Positions 16,401-27,699 are shown, numbered from the stretch's first letter. The stretch: 64,000 nt of DNA from Phragmites australis (GCF_958298935.1 NC_084921.1:42689001-42753000); one strand, 5' to 3'. Numbers and translations are program-made. Notes: a model not told the origin generated them from the sequence alone.

Positions 16401-16749
16401 GACAGAGGTTGTAAATAGAACATTGTCTACAATGCTGCGAGCGATATTGAAGCAAAATTTGAAGCTGTGGGAAGAGTGTTTACCTCATGTTGAGTTTGCA
16501 TATAATCGGGCGGCTCACTCCACCACCAAGGTAAGTCCTTTTCAGGTAGTGTATGGCTTTAACCCTCGTGCTCCCATTGATCTTTTGCCTCTACCTACTT
16601 CTGAGCGAGTACATAGTGATGCTACGGAGCGTGCTGATTTTATTTTTAAATTACATGCTTCAATTAAAGAGAACATAGAAAAGATGAAAAGTATAGAATT
16701 GCTGGTAGTCAAGGTAGAAAGGAAGTTCAACTTGAACCAGGTGATTTAG
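13435..16749 (+). CDS. pol: pol of the gypsy element: zinc knuckle, protease, RT, RNase H, integrase
   Basis: A 1104-codon open frame without internal stops. It carries the CCHC knuckle ([14 protein letters not shown], residues about 22-35), an aspartic protease core ([12 protein letters not shown], about 122-133), reverse transcriptase with the catalytic YFDD box (DDILIYS, near nucleotide 14920), RNase H ([13 protein letters not shown], then IADALSRR) and integrase with its zinc-binding HHCC-type part and DD35E-type core ([21 protein letters not shown]). The frame leaves the true pol frame near 16686, where a one-base shift adds a short wrong C-terminus. The real continuation lies at 16799-17290 after a second shift near 16788. 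Confidence 0.93.
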   Translation: MQVPAKKSDSAPSSGRTSSIQCHRCHGLGHVKKDCPSQRAYIAIDDGYISASDVDEDDDTSAVSGDDNMYDANALGGAATAGFRNIIVQRVLSTQLEQSERQQRHNLFQTFFVINNRRARVIIDGGSCNNLVSLDLVKKLGLATRPRPHPYHIQWFNDSGKVKVTQTVRVHFSIGIYSDFADCDVVPMEACSLLLGRPWEYDNDARHHGRSNKYTFMHQGKKITLLPLTPAEIVQAEKDRAESAKNEPHVKPENQQAIKLKAPVMLATKSDLSGLHHDDTCCYALICKDALFSIDDIASTFPAPVTNLLQEFRDVFPSEIPPGIPPIRGIEHQIDLIPGASLPNRAAYRANPEETKEIQRQVQDLLDRGYVRESLSPCSVPVILVPKKDGSWRMCVDCRAINNITIWYRHPIPRLDDMLDELSGSKIFSKVDLRSGYHQIRMKLGDEWKTAFKTKFGLYEWLVMPFGLTNAPSTFMRLMNEVLRPFIGKFVVVYFDDILIYSTCLSEHLDHLRAVFDALRAARLFGNLEKCTFCTERVSFLGYVVTPQGIEVDEAKVHAIQSWPTPSTVTQVRSFLGLAGFYRRFVKDFSTIAAPLHELTKKGVSFHWGQPQEDSFALLKDKLTHAPLLQLPDFGKTFELECDASGVGIGAVLMQGSKPVAYFSEKLHGPVLNYSTYDKELYALIHSLETWQHYLWPKKFVIHSDHESLKHLRCQTNLNRRHAKWVEFLESFPYIIKHKKGNDNVIADALSRRYAMLSQLDYRIFGLETIKGQYARDDDFKDVLLNCKEGRTWNKFVLNDGYLFRANCLCIPVGSVRHLLLQEAHGGGLMGHFGAKKTEDVLSTHFFWPRMWRDVERFVSRCTTCQKAKSRLNPQGLYMPLPIPSVSWADISMDFVLGLPRTKRGSDSVFVVVDRFSKMAHFLPCHKTDDAVHIANLFFKEIVRLHGMPSTIVSDHDAKFLSHFWRTLWNKLGTKLLFSTTCHPQTDGQTEVVNRTLSTMLRAILKQNLKLWEECLPHVEFAYNRAAHSTTKVSPFQVVYGFNPRAPIDLLPLPTSERVHSDATERADFIFKLHASIKENIEKMKSIELLVVKVERKFNLNQVI

Positions 16750-16798
16750 TGTGGTTGCATTTGAGAAAAGATAGATTTCCAGATTTGCGAAATCTAAA

Positions 16799-17290
16799 TT
16801 GATGCCACGTGCTGCTGGTCCATATAAAATTTTGGCAAAGCTTAATGACAATGCATATAAGCTTGAGTTGCCTCCCGAGTTTGGGGTTAGTCCCACTTTT
16901 AACATTTCAGATTTGAAGCCATATTTGGGAGAAGAAGATGAGCTTGAGTCGAGGACGACTCCTTTTCAAGAGGGGGAGGATGATGAGGACATCCCTCCTA
17001 CGGATGCAAACGAAACTCCTCAAGTTGCTGTGCAAGGTCCAATTACTCGCGCTCGTGCTCGACTCTTAAATTTACAGGTGAACTCGTTCCTAAGCAATTC
17101 TTTTTGTGAGTTTGAGAATAAATTGCTACCTAATGATTTAATTGTACTTAGGAACACAGGAGAGGACCAGCAAGGGCGTGGAGAAGGCCTTCGAGGCGTG
17201 GAGGGCCAGCGCGGACGTCCGGTTCAAGATGGAGGCCCAAACCGATTCGATTTCGTTTCTGTTTTGGACTCCAGAAACAACCCACACTAA
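16799..17290 (+). pseudogene. Integrase C-terminus running into the 3' LTR
   Basis: Separate open frame that continues pol after two frameshifts: PRAAGPYKILAKLNDNAYK, then FGVSPTFNISDLKPYLG and an acidic segment encoded by the purine tract, then GPITRARARLLNLQ inside the 3' LTR. No chromodomain is visible. Overlap of the integrase frame with the LTR is known for CRM-type elements, which supports that assignment. Confidence 0.75.
16967..16980 (+). other. Polypurine tract of the gypsy element
   Basis: AAGAGGGGGAGGA directly before the 3' LTR start (TGATGAGGAC at 16981); it lies within coding sequence. Confidence 0.85.
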
Positions 17291-17895
17291 AACGGACGCC
17301 CAGGTTGCATACGGAGTCGGATTTGGGCGTACTATATATGGATGGAAAGATAATTTCAAGACGCTTCCAATGGCACCAGTATCAGGCTCAAATTCGTCTG
17401 GGGTTAACGGAAATCGTCCGAACAAGTTGACGTCCAAAATCTGTCTCGGCGATGCGACGTCGTATTTTGGTCTTTGGGCCTTGTATCGTGTTGGAACCCA
17501 ATAGGGGCGCGTCCAGAGGGTCTTGCGCGACCCTAGAGTCTCCATAAACAGCCGTCGTGCCGTCGTTTAGGGCGGGTTTTGCTTAAGTTAATCTGTCAAG
17601 AACAGTTCACTGCTAGATCGGTTTGTGAGACCCCAACTTGTGAGCTTAATCAATTCATCTGCAATTTTCCATGTGTTCTTCTTGGTTCTTGCTTGTGTCT
17701 TCGATTCGCAGGCAAGGATTAGCCTTCGTGGCGAGGTCAATCGCGCAGCGCACGGTTGATAACCCGAGGAGAAGTGGTGCTGTGATTGCGGGGTTCGAAT
17801 CTTATTGATTGGAAGCCGGATCGTTTGTGTCAAATCTCCACCAAATCGATAGTTATCCCCACCTGACGGAAGATCGGGACCCCCTGTTCCCATCA
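16981..17895 (+). repeat. 3' LTR of the gypsy element
   Basis: 915 bp, TGATGAGGAC to CCCATCA, followed by the TSD AGTAC at 17896-17900. Near-identical to 10128-11045. Confidence 0.95.
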
Positions 17896-17900
17896 AGTAC

Positions 17901-20488
17901 GCCAAGCCCACCTAAGTTCTTCGGTCTACTTATAGTGGACCAATTAATTAGGCAGTGGCCACCATGTGCCATGTCATCTCCTTTCCAAAGAAAAGATCGA
18001 CATATTTTGTCCATTTTTTCTTTGCCCATTATGCAAGCGGAAAAATTGTCAAATGATGCGTCGGAATGGAGCAAAGAACTGAGTTGATCAATGTTAGTAT
18101 CCTAGCTTTGGATAGAAGCTTTCCTTTCCACCTTGGTAGCTGAGCCCCCAATTTCTCAATTAATGGTTGCACTTGTATCCTTTTGAGCTTTCTAGTATGC
18201 AACATGAGTCCGAGGTAGTGGCAGGGATTTTTTTTTTCTCTCACCAGGGAAGGAATGCAGCACGATGTTTAGATCAATTTCCGCACAACGGATTGGATAT
18301 GCCACACTTTTTGCAAAGTTTGTGCTTAATCCAGTCACTTGACCGAAGAATGATAGGATGCTTTGAGTCGCTTGAATCTCATCTGGAGGTGGGTTGATGA
18401 AAATGGTTGCATCGTCTGCATAAAGAGAAGTGTGCATCTTTGCCGCCCGAACTTGGATGGGTGACAGAATGTTCCTTTGTGTGGCTAAGCGCAGGATTTT
18501 TTTGCAGCAAATCAATGGCGAGGATGAACAACATTGGGGACAAGGGGTCTCCTTATCGCCGCCCCTGACCATAACTGAAAGGTGGCCCTAGGTTGCCATT
18601 CAATATAATTTTGGAGGACGAGGTGCCAAAAAGGATGGAGATCCATTCACACCATTTATTTCCAAAACCTAGCCTTTGTAAAAGTTCCAGTAGATATCCC
18701 CAATGAATGGAGTCGAAGGCCTTGGCAATGTTGAGTTTTAGAAAGATAGCAGGGATTTTCTTCTTGTGTAGGTCTCTAATCAAATTTTGTGTGTAGAGAA
18801 ATTGTCTTGAATACATCACTTTTTGATGAAAGCGCTTTGACATGTGGAGACCAAAGTATCCAGGTGAGGGCCAACCTATTTGCCAAGAGCATGGAGAAGA
18901 TTTTAGCAATGTTGTGCATGAGGCTAATTGGCCTAAAACCCCCCACCCTCATAGTGTATGCTTTTTTGGGGGAGCAGCACCATGTGTGCTGAGTTGAGGA
19001 GTTCAAAGGTTGTCCCGTTGCAGGTGTATAAATGATTGAAAGCTCGTACTAGGTCACTTTTGATGGTCTCCCAAAAACTTTTGAAGAAAAGGCCAGTGTA
19101 ACCATCTAGGCCTGGTGCCTTTTTTGGTGGCATTGAGAAGATTGTGGCCTTGATCTCCTCTTCAGAAAAAGGATTCTCCAGGTGGCTTAGGTCAGTCTCA
19201 TGGTAGCCAAGGTATTACTAGTCCAGTGTGTGGGTTCTGGTTGGGGGGCTTCCAAGGTGGTTGCTAAATTTTGATAGTAGTTCTTGCTCTTTATCTTCCT
19301 TTATAAAAATGACCCCTTGGTCAGTTTGTAGACATTGTATGTAATTTTCCCTCCTGCAAGCTGTATCCCTCAAATGATTTTTTTTTGTATTAGCGTCCCT
19401 ACATATGATCCAATTGAGTCTTGAGCGTTGCTTTTTCCTTGATTTTTCAATGACTACTAAACCTAGGTTGCGGGCTTTAAGGCGCTGCAGCAGTTGGTGT
19501 TTCGGTGCTGTGAGGGAACGTGTCTCTTGCGCCATGTCGAGTCTGAGGATTAATTCTTTGACAATGGTCATTTGTAGTTAGGTGTCCCCAATTGTTGATC
19601 TTCTCCATTTTTTGAGCGCTTTTGCAACACGTGCAAGTTTGATGTGTAGCCTCTTAATGGCGTTTGTTGATTGTAAATGTCGGCTCCATGTTTGTGCGAC
19701 TATTTCCTGGAACCCGGGCATTGAGACCCAGAAGTTTTCAAAGAGGAAACCTTTATAGGGTTGGGAGGATACATCACCATGAAGTAAGAGCAAGCAATGA
19801 TCCGACATGAGGGATGACAATGGATGCAAGAAACAAGAAAGAGAAGTTCCCACTGTGTAGTGCAAAAAAATCTGTCAATGCGAGTGATAGTTGGGTTTGC
19901 CTGATTGTTGCAATAGGTGAATTTGCGCCCATTGAGACTAATCTCTTTCCAAGATAAATCATCAATTACTGCCTTGAAGGAACCCATTAACCTCATGTTT
20001 AGGCTGTCATTATTCTTGTCCTTTACTTGGTATATGAGGTTAAAATCCCCTGCAATGATCCACTTGTCTCTAACATTTCACGCTATATTACGCAACTCCT
20101 GAAGGAAGTCAAATTTTGCCTCATCTCCTTGTGGACCATACACCATGGTGAAAGACCATTTTGTTCCGACAGCACGCATTGTTATCGTTGCGGTGATAGC
20201 GTTGTTAGTAATCAGTGGATCAAAAACCTCATAATGTTCTTCTAAAACCACCAACAATGCACCTTCTCTAGTCTGTTGTGTCAGGAGGAAAGTGAAGTTT
20301 GCAGTGAATTGCAGGCCTAGGATTTGCACAACCATGGGCTGGTTGATGATGTCCAGCTTACTTTCCTGAAGGCATATGATTGTGGGTGAGGTGGAGGAGA
20401 CAACTTCTTGGATTACATCCTTATGTGCATTGTCGTTGAGGCTTCTTACATTCCAGCATAGTATTTTGCAGTTAACTTGTGACATCAT
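17901..20488 (-). pseudogene. LINE ORF2: endonuclease and reverse transcriptase
   Basis: Minus-strand, several frames. It begins near 20488 with CKILCWNVRSLND and PTIICLQESKLD, the AP-endonuclease start, then MVYGPQGD and, near 19830, the MSDHCLLLL end of that domain. Reverse transcriptase follows: PPKKAPGLDGYTGLFFK (about 19130-19080), GFRPISLMHNIAK, IAKAFDSIHWGYLLELL (about 18730), a one-frame break near 18560, then YADDATIFI with the catalytic Asp pair at 18411-18422, and FLWKGDDMAHGGHCLINW at about 17990. At least three frame changes and stops show loss of function. Confidence 0.92.
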
Positions 20489-23400
20489 TTAGTTTGTAGC
20501 GACTGACATGTTTGCAGCTAGAGGGTCAGAGCTCACGAGACACATTTCAAAAAGGTGAGGATGAGTTTTTTCAGGAGTTGCTAGCTAGTAGAAGTGTACT
20601 ATGACAAGCCAGAAGGACTGGTTCACCATCAGAGTGGCATGCAACACATGTAGCTGATGCATATTTGACTCGCAGATGCAACTGCCGAAGAATTTCTGAC
20701 TTGACAAGCGGACGCAGCTACCACCAAAAGGACCATACCACCAAGCGATGCCACCCACAAAAGCATAGATAGTGTTACTTGCTAAAGAATACATTTGATG
20801 ATAGGATCGACATTGCTGCAACAACTGGAAGCATTCAATCCTGTTGAAGCTCCACCACTTCATCAGCCTCTGCAACACGCTCCAATCCGCACAGAGCAAT
20901 GATCGCATTGATCAGGGTCTGGGACAGAGGACACTTGAAGATATCAAAATACTTCTACAAATCGACGTCATCTGGTGTGCCATCTTCTGTAATCAGCCCC
21001 CACTTCTTCATGAGGACCAAGTGTGCCTTGGTTACGGTGTCACCTTTGCCGCATGAGTTGGTCACAATGTGAGCACTGCGGCGTAAGCTGAACCCTGTTG
21101 TAGGTTTCTTTAAAGCAATTTGGCCCCTCATTCCATGTCGCGTAGGCTTTGTTGTAGGAAGCAGAGGTGCTCTGAGGGTCTTGGTGATCTAGTCGAGGAA
21201 GGAGGCAAATTTTGATGCCAGTGTGGTTGGACTTGCAGCTGCTAGTGGGGAGGAGGGGGACTGCGTCGCTAGCCATGCTAGCGTAGAGGAGGGGCGCATT
21301 CTCCTCTGGTAAGTCACAAGCTGCTAGGTGAGCATGTCAGCGGTGGCATGCTGTATCACCAGAGACGCAGATGGAGCTGATGTTTTCGAAGTGGCTGATG
21401 TCGCCGGGTCAGGTGAGGTGGCACCCGTGGCCTATGTCGAGGACATGAGCGCACCCATGAACTATGTGGCCTCGGGAGGTGGCGCCTGGTCGGGCACCAG
21501 GGTGGACTTGCCCGCGAAGGTCTAGTGCTCCACTGTAGGTGGCTAACTAGCAGTGTGAAGGGGTGTCGTGAGGTTGGCACCTGCAGCTACATCCTGGTGC
21601 TCTTCCTCAGCTTCTTACGACTGATGTTGTTGGTGTTCAACTGGTTCAGGTTCCTGTTGTTGCGCCTAGTTGAGCATGACCTGGGTTAGGGTGTACACTA
21701 GTGAAGCCGCTGGTGAACTTTCTGGTAGCGGCGAGGTCTCCCTCTCCTGGCCTGCAGTGGTTGATGTAATTGTGGCCTTGAACTGCATAGGATCGGGTTG
21801 CTGGTACGTTAGTGGATTAGAATTCTCAATATGAAGAGATGTAAACTGGATGTCGGCACTACTGTCTTTAAGCATCTTCTTCTTGCTGCCCCACTGGTGA
21901 GATTCTCCTTTCTTTGTTTTTTTGGTTTGCCACTCCACAGCCACTGGAGAGGCAAACCTGACACGCTGTGAACCCTTCAGAGCATGTTGTGCCGAAGATG
22001 CCAACATCTCTTTGGTGCACTTGATCTTGGGGCTTTTCCTTGGTGAAGGGCTGTCGTGGCGGGAGTGATGACCATAATACCATGTGCCACTTTGACTACG
22101 CTCATCCCATCCTCCGTCTGGCTCGACCCCACCGTCTGGCTCACCAAAACGATAATCTAGGGTGCTCTCCTAGCATCGGTTGGGTTTTCCCCCTTGCCCG
22201 GGTTGTCAGTGAGGAAGGTAAGGTCCTGGATGACCTGCATGTGAATGAACATCCTGTATACAAACCAATTCTTTATACTTATGGGTTCCTCATGGTGTAT
22301 TATGACCTGAGGGAGTGGAAAAGACGTTGGAGTTAGCTTTGCATCTTCATCTGCAATGGAGAGCCAGATGATCTTTGGAATCAGGGTTGGGATGTTGCAC
22401 TATGCCCACAGGTCGTAGGTACGGGTATACTCCCTCCTCCTTGTGTGTTCTTCCATGAAGTGGATGGCACACCTTCTACTGATGACTTGTGTTGCCACCT
22501 CCTCCCTCTAGGCATGGATCGACATGCCCTTAATACGCAAACGCACATGAAAGTCAAAGTGCATTGTCTCGGCATACCTTTGCTCGGTCCAATCCTAGCC
22601 CCGGTAGGGCATGCGATGTCATTGTAGGACAACATCTGAGTGGCGCAAGTTGTTGAAGATGATGCAGAATTCCTCCGGATGGTGCTTGACGATATGACAT
22701 TCTCCCTCCCTCACCCCAAGAACTTCAGCGAGGGTGTCCTATAGCTGGTGCGGTTCGGTGCGAGGTCGGTTCTCGGCCAACCAGCAAATGGTAACATGAC
22801 TGAGCATGAAGTCTCTCCTCTTGGCAATGTCGCCAGTTGCAGAGATCATTGTGTAGTCCTGAAGCGGCCTGGCAGCTAGATCACCAGGGAAGGCTTTCAT
22901 CGCTTCTTTGGTGTGTGGAGAGGTGTGGGAAATGGAAGGCTTGTACTCTGGCTAAAGGTTAAATTGGAGTTCTTGCAGGTAGGAGAGCTTGTTGCTTTGT
23001 TTGTGAGGGATGTTCCTAGGTGAGCGTGGAGCAACTATGTGATGGTGAGGATTGTTTCTACTATTTGGGCATCTAGCAGATTTGTGTCATGAGCCCCAAC
23101 ATTTCCAACATTTCATTGGATCTCTGCAGGAGGATACTCTGTGACCTGGAGCTAGGTAATTGAAACATTTGCCCCAAGTTTTTCTTAAATAGATGTCTCG
23201 GTTGGATTTGGATCTGTTTGGTTTGTGAGCATCCAAAGTTTGAATTGAATGTCTACCTTTCCTCCACCAATATTTCAATTTTACAATGTTCCATCCATCT
23301 TCTCCATCGCCCTATACCCACTCCTCTGAACCCTATGCTCTGTTGTAGCTGACGACACGGCGGACAGGCAAGGAGTGACGTGCCCCCTCACTGCTTTGGA

Positions 23401-23905
23401 GATGCTTTGCGACCGGGTGTTGTGATTCTCATCCAGCATCCTCTGCGGTGCCCGATGTCTCTGGATGGCCAGCGGAGAGATGATGAAGTTGGATTTACCC
23501 GCCTGTGATGAATGCTGCAAAGAGCTTTGATGAACTTGGGGAGCTGGGACATGCCTAAGTCCCATTAGAGCGGGATGCGTTGGATCCTTTCTCCTGTTTG
23601 CTTGCTTGGGGGAGCCTGCAGCACCAATACTGAGCTCTGCATTTTCAGCATAGATTAAATACAAAGGACCTTTCTCGATGGAACACTTCAATCCGTAAGC
23701 TCGAGAGACCAGGGGAAGAATAACTGGTGATGCCTTTCTTAACTCCTGTAGCTCCAGTCAAGCTATATGTAGCATTGAACTGTTCGGCAGCTTGTGGACG
23801 AAGCAACAGAGCCTTAAGATCTTTCGAATCTTGGATTGAAAGCAAAATAGCTTGCGAGGACTCCAGTGCCTACAGATCTGGACGCACCATGGTCGAAACT
23901 ATCTC
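20489..23905 (-). pseudogene. LINE ORF1 region with a CCHC-like knuckle
   Basis: No long frame survives, but minus-strand pieces are typical of plant L1 ORF1: a Cys-rich knuckle CFNYLAPGHRVSSCRDPMKCWKC (about 23180-23100), then HHPEEFCIIFNNLRHSDVVL (about 22700-22630), a DUF4283-like trait, and Pro/Ser-rich linkers toward 21000. A plausible start is the ATG read on the minus strand near 23890. GC-rich plus-strand frames in this span are complements of it. Confidence 0.7.
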
Positions 23906-24121
23906 TGCCAAGCTTGAAACTCGAGGAGGAGAGGGAAAAAGTGTGGGAGAAAGGGAGATCCGGCTTAGGGGTAAGAGGAGTTATGTAGGGGAAGTGGATT
24001 TTTCAGTGGATTTAGGTTGGATTTGGGGATCGAAGGTGGAGGCAGTGTCGCAAGTTGTGTCGCCAAAGCACCCTAACGGTTCCGTCCATACATTTTTTTT
24101 TTGTTTCTCTTTGATTTCAAT

Positions 24122-24136
24122 AATTGTAAGAGTTAT
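24122..24136. repeat. Target-site duplication of the L1 LINE (right copy)
   Basis: Exact copy of AATTGTAAGAGTTAT at 7549-7563; marks the 5' terminus of the minus-strand LINE. Confidence 0.92.
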
Positions 24137-24142
24137 CTGCTA

Positions 24143-24295
24143 CTTCCTCCGGTCATAATGTTATCATAAGAATAAAATGCAAGGGTATGTCATCTACCCG
24201 CGATCTTTGAAACTATAGAGGGACACACATAATCGGGTCAAAGCTATATATGTAAGAATTTATCTAAAATGTCATGTAATTGTGACCAAAGGGAG
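24143..24295. mobile_element. Stowaway-type MITE with TA target duplication
   Basis: 153 bp with inverted ends CTTCCTCCGGTCA and TGACCAAAGGGAG, flanked by TA at 24141-24142 and 24296-24297. The CTCCCTCCG-like terminus and TA target are hallmarks of Tc1/mariner-derived Stowaway MITEs of grasses. The inside is AT-rich and non-coding. Confidence 0.8.
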
Positions 24296-24297
24296 TA

Positions 24298-25074
24298 CTT
24301 GTTACTGCCACAAATGACAAACTCATAAAACTGAACACCATCGTTCGTGGGCTTGGGCATGTGGTTAATACGGGTATTTTCAATTTGATTTTTTGGTCTA
24401 TTAAAATTTTGGTACTGGAAACCGATTGACCAAATAGGGGGTAGATCTAGGGGTGGCTACCCCCTACCACTTCTTAGCCAATGGAGCCCCCCTCCTCCCA
24501 ACAATTTTTTACATGGATGAGGAAGAGGAAGAGGGAGAAGAAGAGAGAGGGGAGGAAGAAGAAAAGGGAGAGAGGGGTGGATGAAACCTCTCTACCTAGC
24601 TCATCTGCATCCGTCACCACTATGAAATATAAAAACCGAACTTAATTAACAGATTTATTTTGGTTTGGTTGTTTTGGATTTTGGTTTGAGCAACCAAAAT
24701 CTTTAAAGAGAGGAGCGAAGGGTTTGCCGCGTAGGCGAGGAGCAAAAGAACAAGGATCATATGGGCAAGAGGTAGAGGCACGGGCAATGTGCTACGGGCT
24801 ACAACAGCTACAAAGTAGAAGGGATTATTGGATTATTACGTTAGGTTTATTGGGTTGCTTCAACAGGTTTTTGAAACTCAAAAACCAAATTACAAACCAA
24901 AATCGGTTGACAATGTAGTTTCATGCTTGTTTTAGCTCTCTCTTCTTTGAGAGAATTCCTTATTTGTTATTGGAAGATAAAGTGATTCCTTATTTGTGAC
25001 TCCATGAAATGAACTTCCTTATTTGCTACTGCTTCTAATTTTCATTCCTTACTCGTCACTATCATCCATTTTAC
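24298..25074. other. Intergenic stretch, GA-rich tract, no gene
   Basis: Contains a purine-rich low-complexity tract at about 24517-24580 and an AACCAAA-rich segment at 24630-24910. I see no coding sequence or identifiable element. Confidence 0.5.
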
Positions 25075-25570
25075 TCATAAAAAAGACACATTTGCCCTTG
25101 GACAGGACAACAGCCTTGGGCGGAGCCACCGACATCTAATCAAAGTTTATGGCTATTTAGATATTGAATCATAGAATGTGGTGTACTAGAGAGTTGTAGA
25201 ATATTTTTTTTATGCTTCCATAAAGTTTTTGAACGCTGAATTTGGATGCATCAATCAGGAGATATGAATTTATGAAGTCGTGTTGTTTTGCCGACCATTA
25301 GGAGAGCTACATGGTTACATTTGTGATTATGATTAGGCATAGAAAATGACAGAATTATTTTTGTGGTGAATACTAAAGTTGTAGAAAATTTTAATATGCG
25401 TATTTGTTGTGTTTCCTGTTGTAGAAAAATAGATATAAAAATAACAAGGTGAATTGACTATATTGGATACATCTTTCCAAAGACAAATGTATCTTTATAG
25501 GTAAAATATATAACAGTGGTGAGGTAGGAATAAAAATTAAAAATAGTGACAAATGTGTCTTTTTTGATGA
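25075..25570. repeat. Inverted-repeat element (possible MITE)
   Basis: TCATAAAAAAGACACATTTG at 25075-25094 is matched in inverse orientation at 25550-25570 (CAAATGTGTCTTTTTTGATGA). The inside is AT-rich and non-coding. No clear target duplication was found, so the class is unknown. Confidence 0.5.
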
Positions 25571-25799
25571 TCTAAAACTGTACGTACCCTAATTTTCTAG
25601 GGTTTTGTTCCTCCATTGGTGACTCACTCCCGACGTGAGTTTCCTTCTTCGATCGCAATTCAAGCTTGACTCCCCTATCCTGGAACCTGCTCGGGCTGAT
25701 AAAGGGGTCGGCTAGTCCTTCGTCCTAGCCTTGGTACGGTTCTTGCAGCGATCTGGGTTAGGTTCTTGTTTCGGTCGTTTGGTTTCCTATTGCGGTGCG

Positions 25800-26504
25800 A
25801 TGGAGGCGATTTTGGGGAGCTCGGCGAAAGGCAAGGCCTCGGCCACCTCTGTCAATCTAGACGAGCTTCTCCAGGGTTTAGATCTCCATGATGGCGAGTT
25901 AGACGATGTGATTCTCGGCGATGAGGAGGTGGTGCATCTGAAGAAATCTGCAAAGTGGATGGCATTGGGGCAGGTGATCACATCTAAACCCTATAGTGCT
26001 CCCGTTCTCTTCGATACACTAAAGTTTGCTTGGAGTCTTACACATGAACCCTCTTTCCGCTTGATGGGCGAGAACTTGTTCATCGTGCAAGCTTTCTGTG
26101 TAGCAGATTGGAAGAAGATGATTCTTCAAGGATCCTGGCTCTTTCGAGGTTGGGGTGTGGTGTTTGAGGAATATGACAGACTTGCAGATCCGCAGTCCGT
26201 AACCCTAGATCGGATTGCGGTGTGGACTCAGATTCATGGTATACTGGAGGTTTACCGCACGGATGAGATCGTTGCTAAATTGGTGAAGCGGATTGGGGAG
26301 GTGATACACATCGAGATGAAACCCAACAGGAATGATAGGGGAGACTATGTATGTGTGCGAGTCAGACTTGATGCTATAAGTCCTCTTGTTCGTTTCGTGG
26401 GTCTCTCTCTAACGAAGGAACGTCTTCGGTTAATGGTGAAATATGCGAAAGTGCCTTACACTCCCTGGAGGAATGTGGTCATGGTGAGCATGGGCCGGAG
26501 ATGA
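25800..26504 (+). pseudogene. ORF1 of a second L1 LINE (DUF4283-type)
   Basis: Open frame from ATG 25800 (MEAILGSSAKGK) to 26504. It has the DUF4283-type nucleic-acid-binding fold found in plant L1 ORF1 proteins: ENLFIVQAFCVADWKKMILQ, GSWLFRGWGVVFEEYD, LDRIAVWTQIHG, then RIGEVIHIEM and GDYVCVRVRLD. The normal zinc knuckle after the domain is missing: the frame ends with unrelated residues at 26504 and no ORF1 sequence is clear beyond it. It is in plus orientation, opposite to the LINE at 7564-24121. Confidence 0.88.
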
Positions 26505-26966
26505 TTCAGTTTGGCTCATGGTTGCTTGTGGAAAAACCAAGTCGTGGTACCTCGACGCCTTAGGGGCGCGGAAACCCTGCACCATCTTAAAGAGGCAGAG
26601 GAAGGAGGGATCGTGGGCATGGCCGTGACTCTGATTCGAGGAAAAGAGACTCGAAAGACGCGTAACTTGATGAGGACGGGGAAGAGTTGAATGTACTGCT
26701 ACTAGCCTGGCTAAGACCACTGAGCATGTCTTGAATTTCCTGCTTGTGGTTAGGAAGAAGCTAGACATGTAGTATGGTTATTTGGAGGAAGACAACACGG
26801 TTTTGTCTAGCACGGAGGTGAGTACAAGGCCGTCGGAGAGCCCCCCCCCCCCGGTATACATCCCTCCACGTGAACTGAAATGCATGACGCAGGGGGCCTC
26901 ACTGGCAAAGAAAGCAACAACAAGCTCAGGATCGGCGGACTCCAAGGTGGAGCCTGTCCGATCGCA

Positions 26967-27640
26967 ATGAAAATACTGAGCTGGAACTGCCGGTGGATGT
27001 GTATGCCCTCGGTAGTTTGTGCTCTTCTGGAGATCTAGAATCAATACAAGCTAGATGTGGTCTTTTTGTCCGAGACTCACCTGGAGGAAGTTAGCGCAAA
27101 AAAATTAATGCGTCATTTGGGGTTTGATAATCTATTCATTGACGAGAGCAATGGACTGAGTGGAGGCCTCTTAATGCTTTGGAGGAAGGATGTGAAATTG
27201 TTGTTGCAGTTTAGTAGTGCTGACTACATTGATGTGTTTATGGATGATGGTCCTAGTTGGCGCCTAACTGGGATATATGGGGAACCCGAGTGGGATCATA
27301 AGTATCGTACTTGGGAGAGAATGAGGATGCTGCATGGCTCCCTGGATATGCCATGGTTAATAGTTGGCGACTTCAATGAATCTTGTATGGTCATGAGAAG
27401 GAAGGTGGTGCACCTCACCCATCAAGATATATGTGAGCGTTTTGTGATGCATTACAGGATTGTGCTTTCGAGGATATGGGTGCAATTGGTGATCCTTTCA
27501 CTTGGAGTAGGGGAAGGACGCGTGAGCGTCTGGACAGAGGGGTGTGCGATAAATAATGGCTTGATTTGTTTATACATGCTATGGTTATTAATGGGGAGAT
27601 GACCAAATCCGATCACCGGCTAGTAATAGTAGATTCTGAA
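26967..27640 (+). pseudogene. ORF2 endonuclease of the second L1 LINE, truncated
   Basis: Starts at ATG 26967 (MKILSWNCRW), has a stop at 27035-27037, then continues in the same frame at 27057 with VVFLSETHLEE, NGLSGGLLMLW, LTGIYGEPEWDHKYRTW and the catalytic-type GDFNE near 27370. A frameshift near 27383 moves the rest (GAIGDPFTWSRGRTRERLDRG, about 27470-27550) into another frame. No reverse transcriptase follows; the element is cut off near 27640, next to the SIRE/Maximus-like fragment. Confidence 0.9.
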
Positions 27641-27699
27641 ATTTATGCCGGTGTGCATCAGGAATTGAGAGGAGGAGTTAAGAGATTTGAAGCTCACTG

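Larger units (their letters stand above)
10128..17895 (+). mobile_element. Complete Ty3/gypsy LTR retrotransposon (CRM-like), TSD AGTAC
   Basis: Full element of 7768 bp: 5' LTR 10128-11045, PBS from 11048, leader, gag, protease, reverse transcriptase, RNase H, integrase, purine tract and 3' LTR 16981-17895, flanked by AGTAC at 10123-10127 and 17896-17900. Domain order RT-RNase H-integrase makes it Ty3/gypsy. The LTR start TGATGAGGACATCC and a pol frame running into the 3' LTR without a chromodomain suggest the CRM clade; this is inference from memory. The LTRs differ at 11 substitutions plus one 3-bp indel. It sits inside the LINE ORF2 and is therefore younger. Confidence 0.96.
7564..24121 (-). 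mobile_element. Full-length L1-type LINE, split by two younger insertions
   Basis: One non-LTR retrotransposon on the minus strand. From its 5' end (near 24121) come ORF1 with a CCHC-like knuckle (about 23100-23180), then ORF2 with AP-endonuclease (20488 down to about 19700) and reverse transcriptase (YADD at 18411-18422). The frame jumps across a gypsy insertion (10128-17895) to 10122-9758, then across a solo LTR (8312-9752) to 8306-7985 with the zf-RVT-like end. The 3' tail has the grass-L1-like text GGCAAAGCTCCTGCCC and an A/T run at 7564-7578. A perfect 15-bp duplication (7549-7563 and 24122-24136) flanks it. Removing the insertions and their duplicated targets leaves about 7.34 kb. ORFs carry stops and frameshifts, so it is inactive. 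Confidence 0.9.

Noticed and set aside
21300..22340. Several plus-strand GC-rich frames of 65-100 codons
   Set aside because: They are complementary to the decayed LINE ORF1 and have no independent start, motif or promoter.
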